A stretch of 64,000 bases of DNA from Dyella japonica DSM 16301 (GCF_001010355.1 NZ_JPLA01000013.1:2490-66489); one strand, 5' to 3'. Positions 25,618 to 36,455 are shown, numbered from the stretch's first letter. Notes: generated by a model from the sequence alone, not told the origin. Program-made: numbers and translations.

Positions 25618-26784
25618 ATGACGAGCCTCAACCGCGACAGCTGGCTGGCCTCCCTGCGCGCCAGCATTGCCGAGATATCCCCCGCCGAGGCGCTGGCCCG
25701 GCAGGCGCAAGGCAGCTTCCTGATCGATGTGCGCGAAGACGGCGAACGTGCCAGCGGCCTGCCGCTGGGCGCGGTCGGTGTATCGCGCGGCTTTCTTGAG
25801 CTGCGTATCGAACAATTGCTGCCCGATCGCAACCACCCCGTGCTCCTCCTCTGCGGCAGCGGCCAACGCTCGCTGCTCGCCGCCGAAGCGCTGCAACGCA
25901 TGGGTTATCAGCAGGTGTTCTCGGTGGCCGGCGGCTTCCAGCGCTGGAAGGCGGAAGGTCTGCCGGTTGCCCAGGGTGCCTTGGACACCGATGCCGCCGA
26001 ACGCTACGCACGCCAACTGCAATTGCCCCAGGTAGGCGAAGCAGGGCAGGCGAAGTTGACGTCGGCACGCGTGGTCTTGCTGGGTGCAGGCGGCCTCGGT
26101 GCGCCGGCTGCGCTTTACCTGGCAGCCGCTGGCGTGGGACAGCTCACCCTGATCGACGACGATCGCGTCGAGCGATCCAATCTGCACCGGCAAGTCATCC
26201 ACGCCGATGCGCGCGTCGGCATGGCCAAGACAGAGTCGGCGCGCATCGCGCTGGCTGCACTCAATCCGCGTGTGCGTGTTGAAATCCGCAATGAACGTCT
26301 GCAGGCCGACAACGTCGAGCGCCTGCTGGCCGATCACGATCTGGTGATCGATGGCGCCGACAATTTTCCTGCGCGCTATCTGATTGCAGCAGCCTCCCAG
26401 CGTTTGCGGCTACCCATGGTTTACGGCGCGGTGGAGCGCTTCACCGGACAGGTCAGCGTGTTCGATCCGCGTCGCGCGGATTCGCCGTGCTATCGCTGCC
26501 TGTTCCCCGAACCGCCTGCCGCCGCCGACGCACCCAATTGCAGCGAAGCAGGTGTGCTGGGTGTGCTGCCCGGCATCGTCGGTCTGCTGCAGGCCACCGA
26601 GGCACTCAAGCTGATCCTTGGCATCGGCGAGCCGCTGGTCGGCCGTCTGCTGAACTTCGATGCGCTGGCCATGCGTTTCCGCGAAACCCGGCTGCCGCGC
26701 GATCCGGCTTGCCCCGGCTGCGGCACTGGCGCCACCTTCAAGGGTTACGAGGACCTAGTGCAGCTCTGCGCCTCGGCCGGCTGA
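25618..26784 (+). CDS. moeB: Rhodanese-MoeB/ThiF adenylyltransferase fusion
   Basis: A 388-residue protein with an N-terminal rhodanese domain (about 15-120; FLIDVREDGERASG; active-site Cys in LLLCGSGQRS) and a C-terminal ThiF/MoeB E1-like domain (about 135-380; LLGAGGLGAPAALYLAAAGVG for ATP, IDDDRVERSNLHRQ, zinc cysteines CYRC and CPGC). It should adenylate the C-terminal Gly of a ubiquitin-like sulfur carrier (MoaD or ThiS) and perhaps supply sulfur itself. Many MoeBR/MoeZ fusions have the opposite order. No moa or thi genes are adjacent, so pathway is inferred. Its stop abuts the convergent GNAT stop with no gap. Confidence 0.87.
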   Translation: MTSLNRDSWLASLRASIAEISPAEALARQAQGSFLIDVREDGERASGLPLGAVGVSRGFLELRIEQLLPDRNHPVLLLCGSGQRSLLAAEALQRMGYQQVFSVAGGFQRWKAEGLPVAQGALDTDAAERYARQLQLPQVGEAGQAKLTSARVVLLGAGGLGAPAALYLAAAGVGQLTLIDDDRVERSNLHRQVIHADARVGMAKTESARIALAALNPRVRVEIRNERLQADNVERLLADHDLVIDGADNFPARYLIAAASQRLRLPMVYGAVERFTGQVSVFDPRRADSPCYRCLFPEPPAAADAPNCSEAGVLGVLPGIVGLLQATEALKLILGIGEPLVGRLLNFDALAMRFRETRLPRDPACPGCGTGATFKGYEDLVQLCASAG

Positions 26785-27906
26785 TCAGCGCAGGTCGTTG
26801 GCGATCAGCGAATAGATCGCCGCGTCCATCGGTTCGCCGCGCAACATAAGCCGCTGGCGGGCGATGCTTTCGAAGCGGGCGCCGGCTTTCTTGGCGACGC
26901 TGCGGCTTGCCTGGTTGTCCACGGCGACCACGATTTCCAGTCGACGCAGATCCGTAGCCTGCAGCGCGTGCCGTGCCAGCAAGCGCACGGCGCGGGTGGC
27001 AAAGCCTTGCTCCTGGCGCGTCTGGCGCACCCAGTAACCAAGATTGGCCATGCCGTATTCGGGCTGCCAGTGGTTGAGCGAGATGCTGCCGACGAGTTCG
27101 TCCGTCGCACGATCGGCCATCACCAGCGCGCATTCGTCGCCGGCACCCTGCCAGGCCAGCCGGGTCTTGGCGATCCAGTGGCGGGCGTCGTCCAGGCTGT
27201 ATGCCGGGGTGCACCAGTCCTGCCAGCGACCGATGGTGGCGATCGATTCGTGCAGGGCCGCGTGCAAGGCATGCAGGTCGGAGAGTCGGTACGGACGCAG
27301 GCGCAGATGGCCTTCTTCCAGCACCGGCCCCGGTGAGGGTTCATCGCGCTCCGGCGGCAACAGCGAGTACACCGCGGCTGGCGCGGCTTCGCCACGATGA
27401 ATGATGCGGTTGGGCGAGATGCTGTCGAAAACAGCGCCCAGGCGTTCGGCGGTGCGCCGGCTGGCCACGTTGTCGACGGCGATGACGATCTCGATGCGCA
27501 CCAGGCCCAGGACGTCGAAGCCGAACTCGGCCAGGGCGCGGACGGCGCGCGTGGCCACGCCCTGGCCCTGGGCCGACTGGCGCACCCAGTAGCCGAGGTT
27601 CGCACCGCCGCGCTTGGGGTCGATGCGATTGAGCGCCACATCGCCCAATACGCGGCCTTGCGCGTCGAAGATGCCGAAGGCGTAAGCATCGCCGCGCTCA
27701 CGGCCGGCCTGGCAGTCGGCGATCCACTGAACGCTGTCTTCCCGGGTGTAGCCCTCATGCACCCAGGGCAGCCATGGCCCGACCGCGGCGATCGATTCTC
27801 GCGTGGCTTCAAACAAGGCCTGCGCGTCGTCGGCCTGCCATGGCCGCAGGCGGATGCCTTGCGCTTCCAGTTCGAGCGGGGCGGTCGGGAGTGGTGTGTC
27901 AGCCAT
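26785..27906 (-). CDS. Tandem GNAT N-acetyltransferase (RimJ/RimL type, duplicated)
   Basis: A 373-residue protein made of two RimJ/RimL-like GNAT domains: residues about 10-175 and 192-370. Both halves carry the same landmarks: LRLRPY/IRLRPW at the start, ANLGYWVRQ in the middle, then G-(V/F)-ATRAVR in the acetyl-CoA loop, and a (V/I)AVDN-ASR segment near the end. Typical family members have one domain of about 180 residues, so this is an internal duplication and fusion. Substrate unknown; relatives acetylate protein N-termini or small molecules. Divergent from folD. Confidence 0.88.
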   Translation of the reverse strand: MADTPLPTAPLELEAQGIRLRPWQADDAQALFEATRESIAAVGPWLPWVHEGYTREDSVQWIADCQAGRERGDAYAFGIFDAQGRVLGDVALNRIDPKRGGANLGYWVRQSAQGQGVATRAVRALAEFGFDVLGLVRIEIVIAVDNVASRRTAERLGAVFDSISPNRIIHRGEAAPAAVYSLLPPERDEPSPGPVLEEGHLRLRPYRLSDLHALHAALHESIATIGRWQDWCTPAYSLDDARHWIAKTRLAWQGAGDECALVMADRATDELVGSISLNHWQPEYGMANLGYWVRQTRQEQGFATRAVRLLARHALQATDLRRLEIVVAVDNQASRSVAKKAGARFESIARQRLMLRGEPMDAAIYSLIANDLR

Positions 27907-27916
27907 TGAATCTCGT

Positions 27917-27945
27917 TTGTATGCGTGCGCTCTAGCCGGGATAAT
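27917..27945 (+). promoter_or_regulatory. Sigma-70 promoter for folD
   Basis: TTGTAT (27917-27922) and GATAAT (27940-27945) with an ideal 17-base spacer, in the 65-base divergent gap. The start of transcription near 27952 leaves a leader of about 20 bases and argues for the ATG at 27972. Confidence 0.7.
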
Positions 27946-27971
27946 ACGTTCCTTTGCAGGCAGCCCCGATC

Positions 27972-28838
27972 ATGAGCGCACGTATCCTCGACGGCAAACG
28001 CATCGCGCAGGAACTGATGGATCGGATCGGGCGCCGGGTGGCCGAGCGTTCGGCCAAGGGGCTGGACGTGCCGGGCCTGGCCGTGGTGCTGGTCGGCGAC
28101 GACGCGGCTTCGTCGGTGTATGTGCGCAACAAGCGCAAAGCCTGCCACCAGGTGGGCTTCCGTTCGTTCGATTTCGACTTGCCTTCGCGCACCACCCAGG
28201 AAGAACTGATCGCCCTGATCGACCAGCTCAACGCCGATCCGGCCGTGCACGGCATCCTGGTGCAATCGCCGCTGCCCGACCACATCGATGAGGATGCGCT
28301 GGTCGATCGCATTGATCCGGGCAAGGACGTGGACGGCTTCCAGGCCGTCAATGTCGGCCGCCTGGCCCTGCGTCGCTTCGGCCTGCGCCCGTGCACGCCG
28401 CGTGGCGTGATGACCTTGCTGGGTCATACCGATCGTCCGGTGCGTGGTCAGCATGCGGTGGTGGTGGGCGTGTCCAATCACGTGGGCCGACCGCTGGCGT
28501 TGGAGCTGTTGATCGCCGGCTGCACCACGACGTGCTGCCACAAGTTCACCCGCGACCTGGAAAGCTTCGTGCGCCAGGCCGACATCGTGATCGTCGCCGT
28601 CGGCCGGCCTGGCCTGGTCAAGGGCGAATGGATCAAGCCGGGCGCCGTGGTGGTGGACGTGGGCATCAACCGCCTGGAAGACGGTCGGCTGGTCGGCGAC
28701 GTGGACTTTGCCACGGCCGCCGAACGTGCCAGCTGGATCACGCCGGTGCCGGGCGGTGTGGGTCCCATGACGGTAGCGACGCTGCTGGAAAATACGCTGG
28801 AAGCGGCCGAGGCACGGGATGCGGCTCGCCAGGGCTGA
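27972..28838 (+). CDS. folD: Methylenetetrahydrofolate dehydrogenase / cyclohydrolase
   Basis: A 288-residue bifunctional FolD interconverting 5,10-methylene-, methenyl- and 10-formyl-THF. The catalytic Tyr-x3-Lys is in [12 protein letters not shown], the substrate motif is [10 protein letters not shown], and [11 protein letters not shown] and [12 protein letters not shown] are conserved. The Rossmann motif reads GVSNHVGRP, where most family members have G-R-S-x-x-V-G; the Arg is Val here, so cofactor preference may differ. ATG 27972 fits the promoter; the frame is open to a TTG at 27954. Formyl-THF supply fits the purine genes guaB and guaA downstream. Confidence 0.95.
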   Translation: MSARILDGKRIAQELMDRIGRRVAERSAKGLDVPGLAVVLVGDDAASSVYVRNKRKACHQVGFRSFDFDLPSRTTQEELIALIDQLNADPAVHGILVQSPLPDHIDEDALVDRIDPGKDVDGFQAVNVGRLALRRFGLRPCTPRGVMTLLGHTDRPVRGQHAVVVGVSNHVGRPLALELLIAGCTTTCCHKFTRDLESFVRQADIVIVAVGRPGLVKGEWIKPGAVVVDVGINRLEDGRLVGDVDFATAAERASWITPVPGGVGPMTVATLLENTLEAAEARDAARQG

Positions 28839-28852
28839 GCCGTCTCGTTAGT

Positions 28853-28934
28853 TGTGGGAGCGCACCCTGTGCGCGACTGCAACGTTGCGGCATGTCGCTC
28901 GGTAGGTTTGTCGCGCACAGGGTGCGCTCCCACA
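28853..28934. repeat. Palindromic GGAGCGCACCC repeat pair ahead of guaB
   Basis: Arms 28853-28877 and 28910-28934 are perfect 25-bp inverted copies with a 32-base loop. The element starts 14 bases after the folD stop and ends about 60 bases before the guaB -10 box, so it separates the two transcription units. Confidence 0.9.
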
Positions 28935-28992
28935 AAAGGCGGGCTGCGACATTGCGTTCATGCAAAGAGTGGCGGGCCTAAAGCCTTCTGCG

Positions 28993-30482
<1,490 letters not shown>

Positions 30483-30489
30483 TGGATAC

Positions 30490-30511
30490 GCGCCGGCCTG
30501 ATGGCCGGCGC
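30490..30511. terminator. Hairpin in the guaB-guaA gap
   Basis: A 9-bp stem GCGCCGGCC / GGCCGGCGC with loop TGAT, followed by CATTCGTTTT. It looks like a weak intrinsic terminator or attenuator 8 bases after the guaB stop. A second inverted repeat (GGCGACG...CGTCGCC, 30528-30548) follows it before guaA. Confidence 0.55.
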
Positions 30512-30607
30512 ATTCGTTTTGACGGGAGGCGACGCCACGCGCGTCGCCTTCGCATTCACTGAATCAAGCGCGGGCAGGGCAAGCCTGCAGCGCATCGGAG
30601 CCGGACC

Positions 30608-32188
30608 GTGACCGACATCCATAGCGACAAAATCCTCATCCTCGACTTCGGCGCGCAGTACACGCAGCTGATCGCCCGCCGCGTGCGCGAGATCGGCGTC
30701 TACTGCGAAATCTGGGCGTGGGACCACGACCCGGCCGAGATCGCCACGTTCGGCGCCAAGGGCATCATCCTGTCCGGCGGTCCGGAGTCGACCACGCTGC
30801 CGGGCGCACCCGCTGCCCCGCAGGAAGTGTTCGATTCCAAGCTGCCGATCCTGGGCATCTGCTACGGCATGCAGACCATGGCTGCGCAGCTGGGCGGTGC
30901 CACCGAGGCTGCGGACGCGCGCGAGTTCGGTCACGCCGAAGTGGATATCGCCACGACCAGCCGGCTGTTCGCCGGCCTGAGTGACCACGACAGCGCGCAT
31001 CGTCTGGACGTCTGGATGAGCCATGGCGATCACGTGTCGAAGGCGCCGCCGGGCTTCGTCATCACCGGCACCACCGACCGCATCCCGGTCGCCGTGATGG
31101 AGAACGAGGACAAGCGCTGGTACGGCGTGCAGTTCCATCCGGAAGTGACGCACACCAAGCAGGGCACCTCGCTGCTTAAGCGTTTCGTCACGGAAATCTG
31201 CGGCTGCCAGACGCTGTGGACCGCGGCGCACATCATCGAAGACCAGATCGCCCGCGTGCGCGAGCAGGTGGGCAATGACCACGTACTGCTGGGCCTCTCC
31301 GGCGGCGTGGATTCCTCGGTGGTGGCCGCGCTGCTGCACCGGGCCATTGGCGATCAGCTGACCTGCGTGTTCGTCGATACAGGCCTGCTGCGCTTCCAGG
31401 AGGGCGACCAGGTGATGGCCACCATGGCCGAGCACATGGGCGTGAAGGTGATCCGCGTCAACGCCGCCGAGCGCTATTTCAAGGCGCTGGAAGGCGAGGC
31501 CGATCCGGAAGCCAAGCGCAAGATCATCGGCCGCCTGTTCGTGGAGATCTTCGACGAGGAATCGGCCAAGGTCACCAACGCCGGCCACGGCCAGGTGAAG
31601 TGGCTGGCACAGGGCACCATCTACCCCGACGTGATCGAGTCCGCCGGCAGCAAGACCGGCAAGGCGCACGTGATCAAGAGCCACCACAACGTGGGCGGCC
31701 TGCCGGAGCACATGAAGCTCAAGCTGGTCGAACCGCTGCGTGAGCTGTTCAAGGACGAGGTGCGCCGCATCGGCGTGGAACTCGGCCTGCCGCGCGCCAT
31801 GGTCTACCGCCACCCATTCCCCGGCCCCGGCCTGGGCGTGCGCATCCTGGGCGAAGTGAAGCCCGAATACGCCGAACTGCTGGCCCGTGCCGACGCCATC
31901 TTCATCGAAGAGCTGCGCGCCTGGGACCTGTACGACAAGACCAGCCAGGCCTTTGCCGTGTTCCTGCCGGTGAAGTCGGTGGGCGTGGTCGGCGATGCAC
32001 GTGCCTACGAATGGGTGATCGCCCTGCGTGCGGTCGAGACAATCGACTTCATGACGGCGCACTGGGCGCACCTGCCGTATGACTTCCTTGGCAAGGTTTC
32101 CAATCGTATTATCAATGAGTTGCGTGGCGTTTCTCGTGTCGTTTATGACATCAGTGGCAAGCCGCCCGCAACCATTGAGTGGGAGTAG
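30608..32188 (+). CDS. guaA: GMP synthase (glutamine-hydrolysing)
   Basis: A 526-residue GMP synthase. The N-terminal class-I glutamine amidotransferase carries the catalytic Cys in GICYGMQ and the His-Glu pair in QFHPEVTHT. The central ATP-pyrophosphatase has the P-loop SGGVDSSV. The C-terminal dimerisation domain ends [10 protein letters not shown], the invariant GuaA tail. It starts with GTG at 30608. It converts XMP from GuaB to GMP and is followed by a terminator-like hairpin. Confidence 0.98.
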   Translation: MTDIHSDKILILDFGAQYTQLIARRVREIGVYCEIWAWDHDPAEIATFGAKGIILSGGPESTTLPGAPAAPQEVFDSKLPILGICYGMQTMAAQLGGATEAADAREFGHAEVDIATTSRLFAGLSDHDSAHRLDVWMSHGDHVSKAPPGFVITGTTDRIPVAVMENEDKRWYGVQFHPEVTHTKQGTSLLKRFVTEICGCQTLWTAAHIIEDQIARVREQVGNDHVLLGLSGGVDSSVVAALLHRAIGDQLTCVFVDTGLLRFQEGDQVMATMAEHMGVKVIRVNAAERYFKALEGEADPEAKRKIIGRLFVEIFDEESAKVTNAGHGQVKWLAQGTIYPDVIESAGSKTGKAHVIKSHHNVGGLPEHMKLKLVEPLRELFKDEVRRIGVELGLPRAMVYRHPFPGPGLGVRILGEVKPEYAELLARADAIFIEELRAWDLYDKTSQAFAVFLPVKSVGVVGDARAYEWVIALRAVETIDFMTAHWAHLPYDFLGKVSNRIINELRGVSRVVYDISGKPPATIEWE

Positions 32189-32206
32189 GCTCTAGGGCAT
32201 GGAGCG

Positions 32207-32233
32207 ACGGCGACTTTCTCAGGAAGTCGCCGT
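32207..32233. terminator. Terminator-like hairpin after guaA
   Basis: A 10-bp perfect stem ACGGCGACTT / AAGTCGCCGT with a 7-base loop, 19 bases after the guaA stop. A weak AATTGATT follows rather than a pure U-run, so termination may be partial and the downstream small gene partly co-transcribed. Confidence 0.55.
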
Positions 32234-32262
32234 AATTGATTGATATCAAAGGAATGATCGTG

Positions 32263-32613
32263 ATGGTAGACGAGGCCCGCAACGAGCTGTTGTTCTCCTA
32301 CGGCACCCTGCAACTGGAGCGCGTGCAGCTCACCTCGTTCGGCCGCGTGCTCGAGGGCGAAGACGACGCCATGCCGGGCTACCACCGGACGCTGATCGAG
32401 ATCACCGATCCGGAGGTGCTGCGCCAGAGCGGCGAGCGCTTCCACCCCATCGTGGCGCCCAGCGACGATCCGTCGGACGAAGTCGCCGGGAAGGTCTTTC
32501 GCATCACCGCGACCGAGCTGGCCGCGGCTGATCGTTACGAGGTCGCCGACTACCAGCGTGTTGCCGTGCGCCTGAAGTCGGGCAAACAGGCCTGGGTCTA
32601 CATCAAAGCCTGA
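32263..32613 (+). CDS. Gamma-glutamylcyclotransferase-like (AIG2/GGCT fold) protein
   Basis: A 116-residue protein with the GGCT/AIG2 start LLFSYGTLQLERVQ, in which the Y-G-T-L loop forms the substrate cavity, and a Glu-containing VAGKVFRITATELAAADRYE segment where the family keeps its catalytic acid. Relatives act on gamma-glutamyl amines or peptides, but many bacterial members have no known substrate. ATG 32263 is preferred because AAAGGA precedes it; ATG 32254 and TTG 32236 are in frame. It is convergent with a LysR gene 51 bases on. Confidence 0.82.
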   Translation: MVDEARNELLFSYGTLQLERVQLTSFGRVLEGEDDAMPGYHRTLIEITDPEVLRQSGERFHPIVAPSDDPSDEVAGKVFRITATELAAADRYEVADYQRVAVRLKSGKQAWVYIKA

Positions 32614-32664
32614 GCGCCTTCACCAGGGCATGCTTGTGCCGCATCGTTGCCTGTCGGCGTGGCA

Positions 32665-33597
32665 TCAGCCTGGCGCGCTAAGCGCATTGAACGCCTCCAT
32701 GTGCTGGACGATGTGGCGCTGCAGTCGCTGCGCGGCGGTGGGCAGCGCCCGACCGCGTCGTGCCACCAGCTGCGCCTGTACCTCGGTCAACAAGGGGTGC
32801 GCCACGGGGATCGCTTTCAGGGTCCCGCGCTTGAGGTCGTCGTAGACGGCAAAGGCGGGAAGCAGGGTCGCGCCCATGCCGCAGCGGGCGAAACCGGTCA
32901 GGCAGATCAGATGATCCGATTCCATCGCCAATTTGAGCCGTCGGTGCAGGTTGGCTTCGACCTGCTCGACGATCTTGCGCGTTCCGAATCCGGCATGCGC
33001 CAGCGCAAAGGGATGCTCGAACAGCGCCTCGACCGGCAGCAGCGGCGCATCGGCCAGCGGATGCTGCGCACAAACCACCACGCATAGCGGCTGCAGCTGG
33101 GACCGCACTTCCTTCAGGCGGCCTTGATGCGAGTGAAAGCCCGGCCCGTAGATCAGGCCGAGGTGGACCTCATCCTGTTCGAGCCAGCCAAGTATGTCGT
33201 TGATGCTGCCCAGCTGCAGCTTGATGGCGATGCCCGGATGCTGCGCATGGAAGGGCTGCAGCACATGCCGCATGAGGTCATCGGCAAAACCCTGCACCGC
33301 ACCGATGCTCACCGTGCCGATCGACAAGCCCACCAGCGCGTTCAGGCGCGACGCCAGCGATTCCTCCTGGGCCAGGTGGTTGCGATAGTGCTCGATCAGC
33401 AAGCGACCGGCCTCGGTCGGCTTGGCGCCGCGGCGATTGGTTTCGACCAGCGGCGTGCAGGTGACTTTCTCCAGTTCGGCGATCTGTCTGCTGACCACCG
33501 AAGGCGCGACGTCGAGGAAGTCTGCCGCCGCACGCATGCTGCCCAGCCGCGATGCTTCAAACAGGTATTTCAGGCGACCCATCGACAAACCATTCAT
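32665..33597 (-). CDS. LysR-family regulator of the adjacent amidohydrolase/porin locus
   Basis: A 310-residue LysR regulator. N-terminal winged helix-turn-helix (LKYLFEASRLGSMRAAADFLDVAPSVVSRQ split over about 8-37), then a periplasmic-binding-like effector domain (SIGTVSIGAVQGFADDLM; EVHLGLIYGPGF). ATG 33597 is chosen (AGGA 6 bases upstream); the frame is open to 33678. It is divergent from the amidohydrolase gene, with a palindromic T-N11-A type site between them at 33632-33646, the usual LysR arrangement. Effector unknown, probably a substrate of the locus. Confidence 0.88.
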   Translation of the reverse strand: MNGLSMGRLKYLFEASRLGSMRAAADFLDVAPSVVSRQIAELEKVTCTPLVETNRRGAKPTEAGRLLIEHYRNHLAQEESLASRLNALVGLSIGTVSIGAVQGFADDLMRHVLQPFHAQHPGIAIKLQLGSINDILGWLEQDEVHLGLIYGPGFHSHQGRLKEVRSQLQPLCVVVCAQHPLADAPLLPVEALFEHPFALAHAGFGTRKIVEQVEANLHRRLKLAMESDHLICLTGFARCGMGATLLPAFAVYDDLKRGTLKAIPVAHPLLTEVQAQLVARRGRALPTAAQRLQRHIVQHMEAFNALSAPG

Positions 33598-33631
33598 TCG
33601 CAATCCTTGGCGAAACATCGAGCAGAGCGTG

Positions 33632-33646
33632 TTGCCTTGAAGGCAA
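33632..33646. promoter_or_regulatory. Candidate LysR operator in the divergent promoter
   Basis: TTGCCTTGAAGGCAA, a perfect arm pair TTGCC/GGCAA containing a T-N11-A core. It lies 35 bases upstream of the LysR start and 81 bases upstream of the amidohydrolase start. Confidence 0.65.
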
Positions 33647-33727
33647 AGACGCAGTCGGGACGATGTCATTGTTCGCATAGCAGGCGGTCAACACAATCGA
33701 TGCCAAGGCACACGAAGGGATTCGCCG

Positions 33728-34972
33728 ATGGCATCGTTGACGTTCCGCAACGCAAGCATGTTCGACAGCAGTACCGGCGAGCTTCTAACCCAGATGTCAG
33801 TGCGCATCGAGGGTGAGACCATCACCGCTGTCGTCCATGGAGATTTGCCTGACAACGGAGGAGTCAGCATCGCGCTCGACGGTCTTACCTTGCTTCCAGG
33901 GCTGATCGATGCACACGTACACGTCACCGCGATAGTGACTGACTTCTTCAAGCTCTCTTTGATGACGCAATCGCTCATCACCGCCCAGGCTGAGACCGTC
34001 TTGGAGGCCATGCTTAGGCGTGGCTACACCACGGTACGCGATGCGGGCGGGGCCGATTCGGGGCTGGTGCAGGCGATCGAGCAAGGACATATCGCCGGAC
34101 CGCGGCTCTTGATTGCCGGGCAGGCGATCACCCAGACCGGCGGGCATGGTGATCCGCGTCCTCCGCACTTCTCCCCTACCAACTGCATTTGCTGCGGCTC
34201 GGCCGGCCTGCTCGGCCATGTCGCCGACGGCGTGCCCGAGGTTCGCCGCGCCGTGCGGGAGCAGATCCGCAATGGCGCCCATCACATCAAGGTGATGGCT
34301 GGCGGCGGCATCTCGACGCCGAACGATCCGCTGGAGGGCCTGCAATTCTCCATCGAAGAATTGAACGCGCTGGTGGAAGAGGCGGATGCCGCCAGGACCT
34401 ATGTAATGGCGCACGCCTATTCGCCGGAGGCCATCAGTCGTGCCGTGCGAGCGGGTGTGCGTTCCATCGAGCACGGCAATCTGCTCGACGAGCCCACGGC
34501 CGAGTTGATGGCGCGATACGGCGTCTACCTGGTGCCCACCCTGGCCACTTACGCGGCGTTGGGCGAACGCGGGAAAGCGCTCGGCTGGTCGCCCGCCATG
34601 CTGGAGAAATGCGCGCAGGTAAAGGATCGGGGCCTCGAGGCCATCCGCATCGCCCAGGCGGCCGGGGTCAAGATTGCGCTGGGTTCGGACCTGCTGGGCG
34701 ACATGCACGATCTGCAGTACGACGAGCTCGTGCTGCGCCAACAGGTGATGTCGCCGGCGCAGGTCCTGCGCAGCGCGACCCACGTCAACGCAGAGCTGAT
34801 AGGAGAGTCGGGGCGGCTGGGCGTCATCGCCGAAGGGGCGTGCGCCGATCTGCTGGTCATGGACGGTGACCCTCTGCGCGATCTGCGCGCCTTCCAGCAC
34901 GAATCCAATCTTTTGATGGTGCTCAAAGCGGGCAAGCCGGTGATCAACCGGCTCGCGCCCGCGCAAGCCTGA
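33728..34972 (+). CDS. Metal-dependent amidohydrolase (imidazolonepropionase/prolidase-like)
   Basis: A 414-residue amidohydrolase. Metal ligands are visible: H63 and H65 in DAHVHV, a candidate carboxylated Lys in HIKVMAGGGIS, His in YVMAHAYSPE and IEHGNLLDE, and Asp in LGSDLLGDMHDLQYDEL. The pattern RRGYTTVRDAGG and PNDPLEGLQFS is that of cyclic-imidate or Xaa-Pro/Xaa-Arg dipeptidase-type enzymes; an unusual CICC sits in the loop after TGGHGDPRP. No signal peptide, so it is cytoplasmic. GAAGGGA precedes the ATG. It is first of a rightward set with MFS transporter, GAF protein and porin. Confidence 0.86.
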   Translation: MASLTFRNASMFDSSTGELLTQMSVRIEGETITAVVHGDLPDNGGVSIALDGLTLLPGLIDAHVHVTAIVTDFFKLSLMTQSLITAQAETVLEAMLRRGYTTVRDAGGADSGLVQAIEQGHIAGPRLLIAGQAITQTGGHGDPRPPHFSPTNCICCGSAGLLGHVADGVPEVRRAVREQIRNGAHHIKVMAGGGISTPNDPLEGLQFSIEELNALVEEADAARTYVMAHAYSPEAISRAVRAGVRSIEHGNLLDEPTAELMARYGVYLVPTLATYAALGERGKALGWSPAMLEKCAQVKDRGLEAIRIAQAAGVKIALGSDLLGDMHDLQYDELVLRQQVMSPAQVLRSATHVNAELIGESGRLGVIAEGACADLLVMDGDPLRDLRAFQHESNLLMVLKAGKPVINRLAPAQA

Positions 34973-35072
34973 AAGCCGGCAAGGCCGGACACCGCAACGC
35001 CGTGTGGCCATGGGGATGGCCGCCGGTCCAGCCCACTCGTCGTTCTCGTCAAACAGCGTCGCTTGCCGATGC

Positions 35073-36455
35073 ATGGGGGTTACTTTGTCATTCGTTTCGT
35101 CAAGGACGGAAAGCTGGCCGTACGCCCGCTATCACCGCCGCCTGTTCCTGATCGGCGGCTTGGGCTACGCATTCGATGCGATGGATACCGCTGTGCTGGC
35201 CTTCATCCTGCCAGTCCTGCGATCGCTATGGAGTTTGAGCAGCGCCCAGACCGGCGTGCTGGGCAGCGTGGCGTACATCGGTTTTTTCTTCGGCGCGCTT
35301 GGCGCCGGCTTGCTCGGCGACGTGTTCGGCCGGCGTCGCGTGATGATGTATGCGCTGGCCATCTATGCGGCGGCCTCGCTGGCCTCGGCATGGTCGACGT
35401 CATGGTCGATGTTCCTGGTGCTGCGCATCATCGCCGGCATCGGCACCGGTGCCGAGAGCGCGATCATTGCGCCGTATCTGGTGGAGTTCGTGGCCAAGCG
35501 CTATCGCGGCACCTTCGTTGGCGCACTCACCGGCTTCTTCTCGTTCGGCTTCGTGGCCGCCGCGGCGCTCGGCTACTTCGTGGTCCGCTCGTCCGCGGAG
35601 GGTTGGCGGGTCGTGCTGATCATCACCGCGTTGCCGGTGGGCATGCTGCTGTGGTGGCGCCGATCGCTCGACGAATCGCCGCGCTGGCTTGAAAGTCGCG
35701 GCCGGCATGCGGAAGCCAAGGCGATCATCGCCAAGATCGAATCGAGCTTCGATCAGGGCACGTATCTACCCCGTTCGGCAGCCGAGGCGACACCGGCGCC
35801 TGGCAGCACTGAGATGGGACGTCCGTCGTTGAAGGCGTTGCTGCAGGGCCTGTGGCAGGGCAGGCAGGCACGCATCACGGCGATGGCATGGCTGATGTGG
35901 CTCTCGCTCACTTTCAGCTACTACCTGTTCTTTACCTGGATTCCCGGCCTGCTGATGCAGAAAGGGATGGGCATCACGCAGAGCTTCGGCTATTCGTTCA
36001 TCATCTATCTGGCGCAGATTCCCGGTTATTTTTCCGCGGCGCTGCTGAACGACAAGATCGGGCGCAAGGGCACCATCGTGCTGTACATGACGATGGGCAC
36101 CGCCTTCGCCCTGGCCATGGCTTTCGCACGCGATCACCAGGCGATCCTGCTGGCAGGTGCCTGCCTCTCGTTCGCGATGAATGGCGCCTATGCCGGCGTC
36201 TACGCCTATACGGCGGAAATCTTTCCCACCGCCATTCGCGCGATCGGTGCCGGCAGTTCGTCGGCAGTGGGACGCATCGGCGCGATCAGCGCACCCCTGC
36301 TGGTGGGCTTGCTGTACCCGGTGCTGGGCTTTGGCGGTGTGTTCGCCATGACCACGGTGGTGCTGGCTGCGGGTGTCTGCGCGGTGATCGTGCTGGGCCC
36401 GCAAACCAAGGGCCGCTCGCTGGAAGCCATTGCCGCAGAGGAGGGCAGTCGATGA
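35073..36455 (+). CDS. MFS transporter (sugar/aromatic-acid porter type)
   Basis: A 460-residue 12-helix major facilitator. Signature between helices 2 and 3 is GLLGDVFGRRRVMMYAL; the central ESPRWLESRGRHAEAKAI and the later NDKIGRKGTIVLYMTM are of the sugar-porter/AAHS type. It likely imports the compound that the upstream amidohydrolase processes. ATG 35073 is chosen since upstream residues (frame open to 35004) do not look like transporter sequence. Its stop overlaps the next ATG (ATGA), so the GAF gene is translationally coupled. Confidence 0.87.
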   Translation: MGVTLSFVSSRTESWPYARYHRRLFLIGGLGYAFDAMDTAVLAFILPVLRSLWSLSSAQTGVLGSVAYIGFFFGALGAGLLGDVFGRRRVMMYALAIYAAASLASAWSTSWSMFLVLRIIAGIGTGAESAIIAPYLVEFVAKRYRGTFVGALTGFFSFGFVAAAALGYFVVRSSAEGWRVVLIITALPVGMLLWWRRSLDESPRWLESRGRHAEAKAIIAKIESSFDQGTYLPRSAAEATPAPGSTEMGRPSLKALLQGLWQGRQARITAMAWLMWLSLTFSYYLFFTWIPGLLMQKGMGITQSFGYSFIIYLAQIPGYFSAALLNDKIGRKGTIVLYMTMGTAFALAMAFARDHQAILLAGACLSFAMNGAYAGVYAYTAEIFPTAIRAIGAGSSSAVGRIGAISAPLLVGLLYPVLGFGGVFAMTTVVLAAGVCAVIVLGPQTKGRSLEAIAAEEGSR

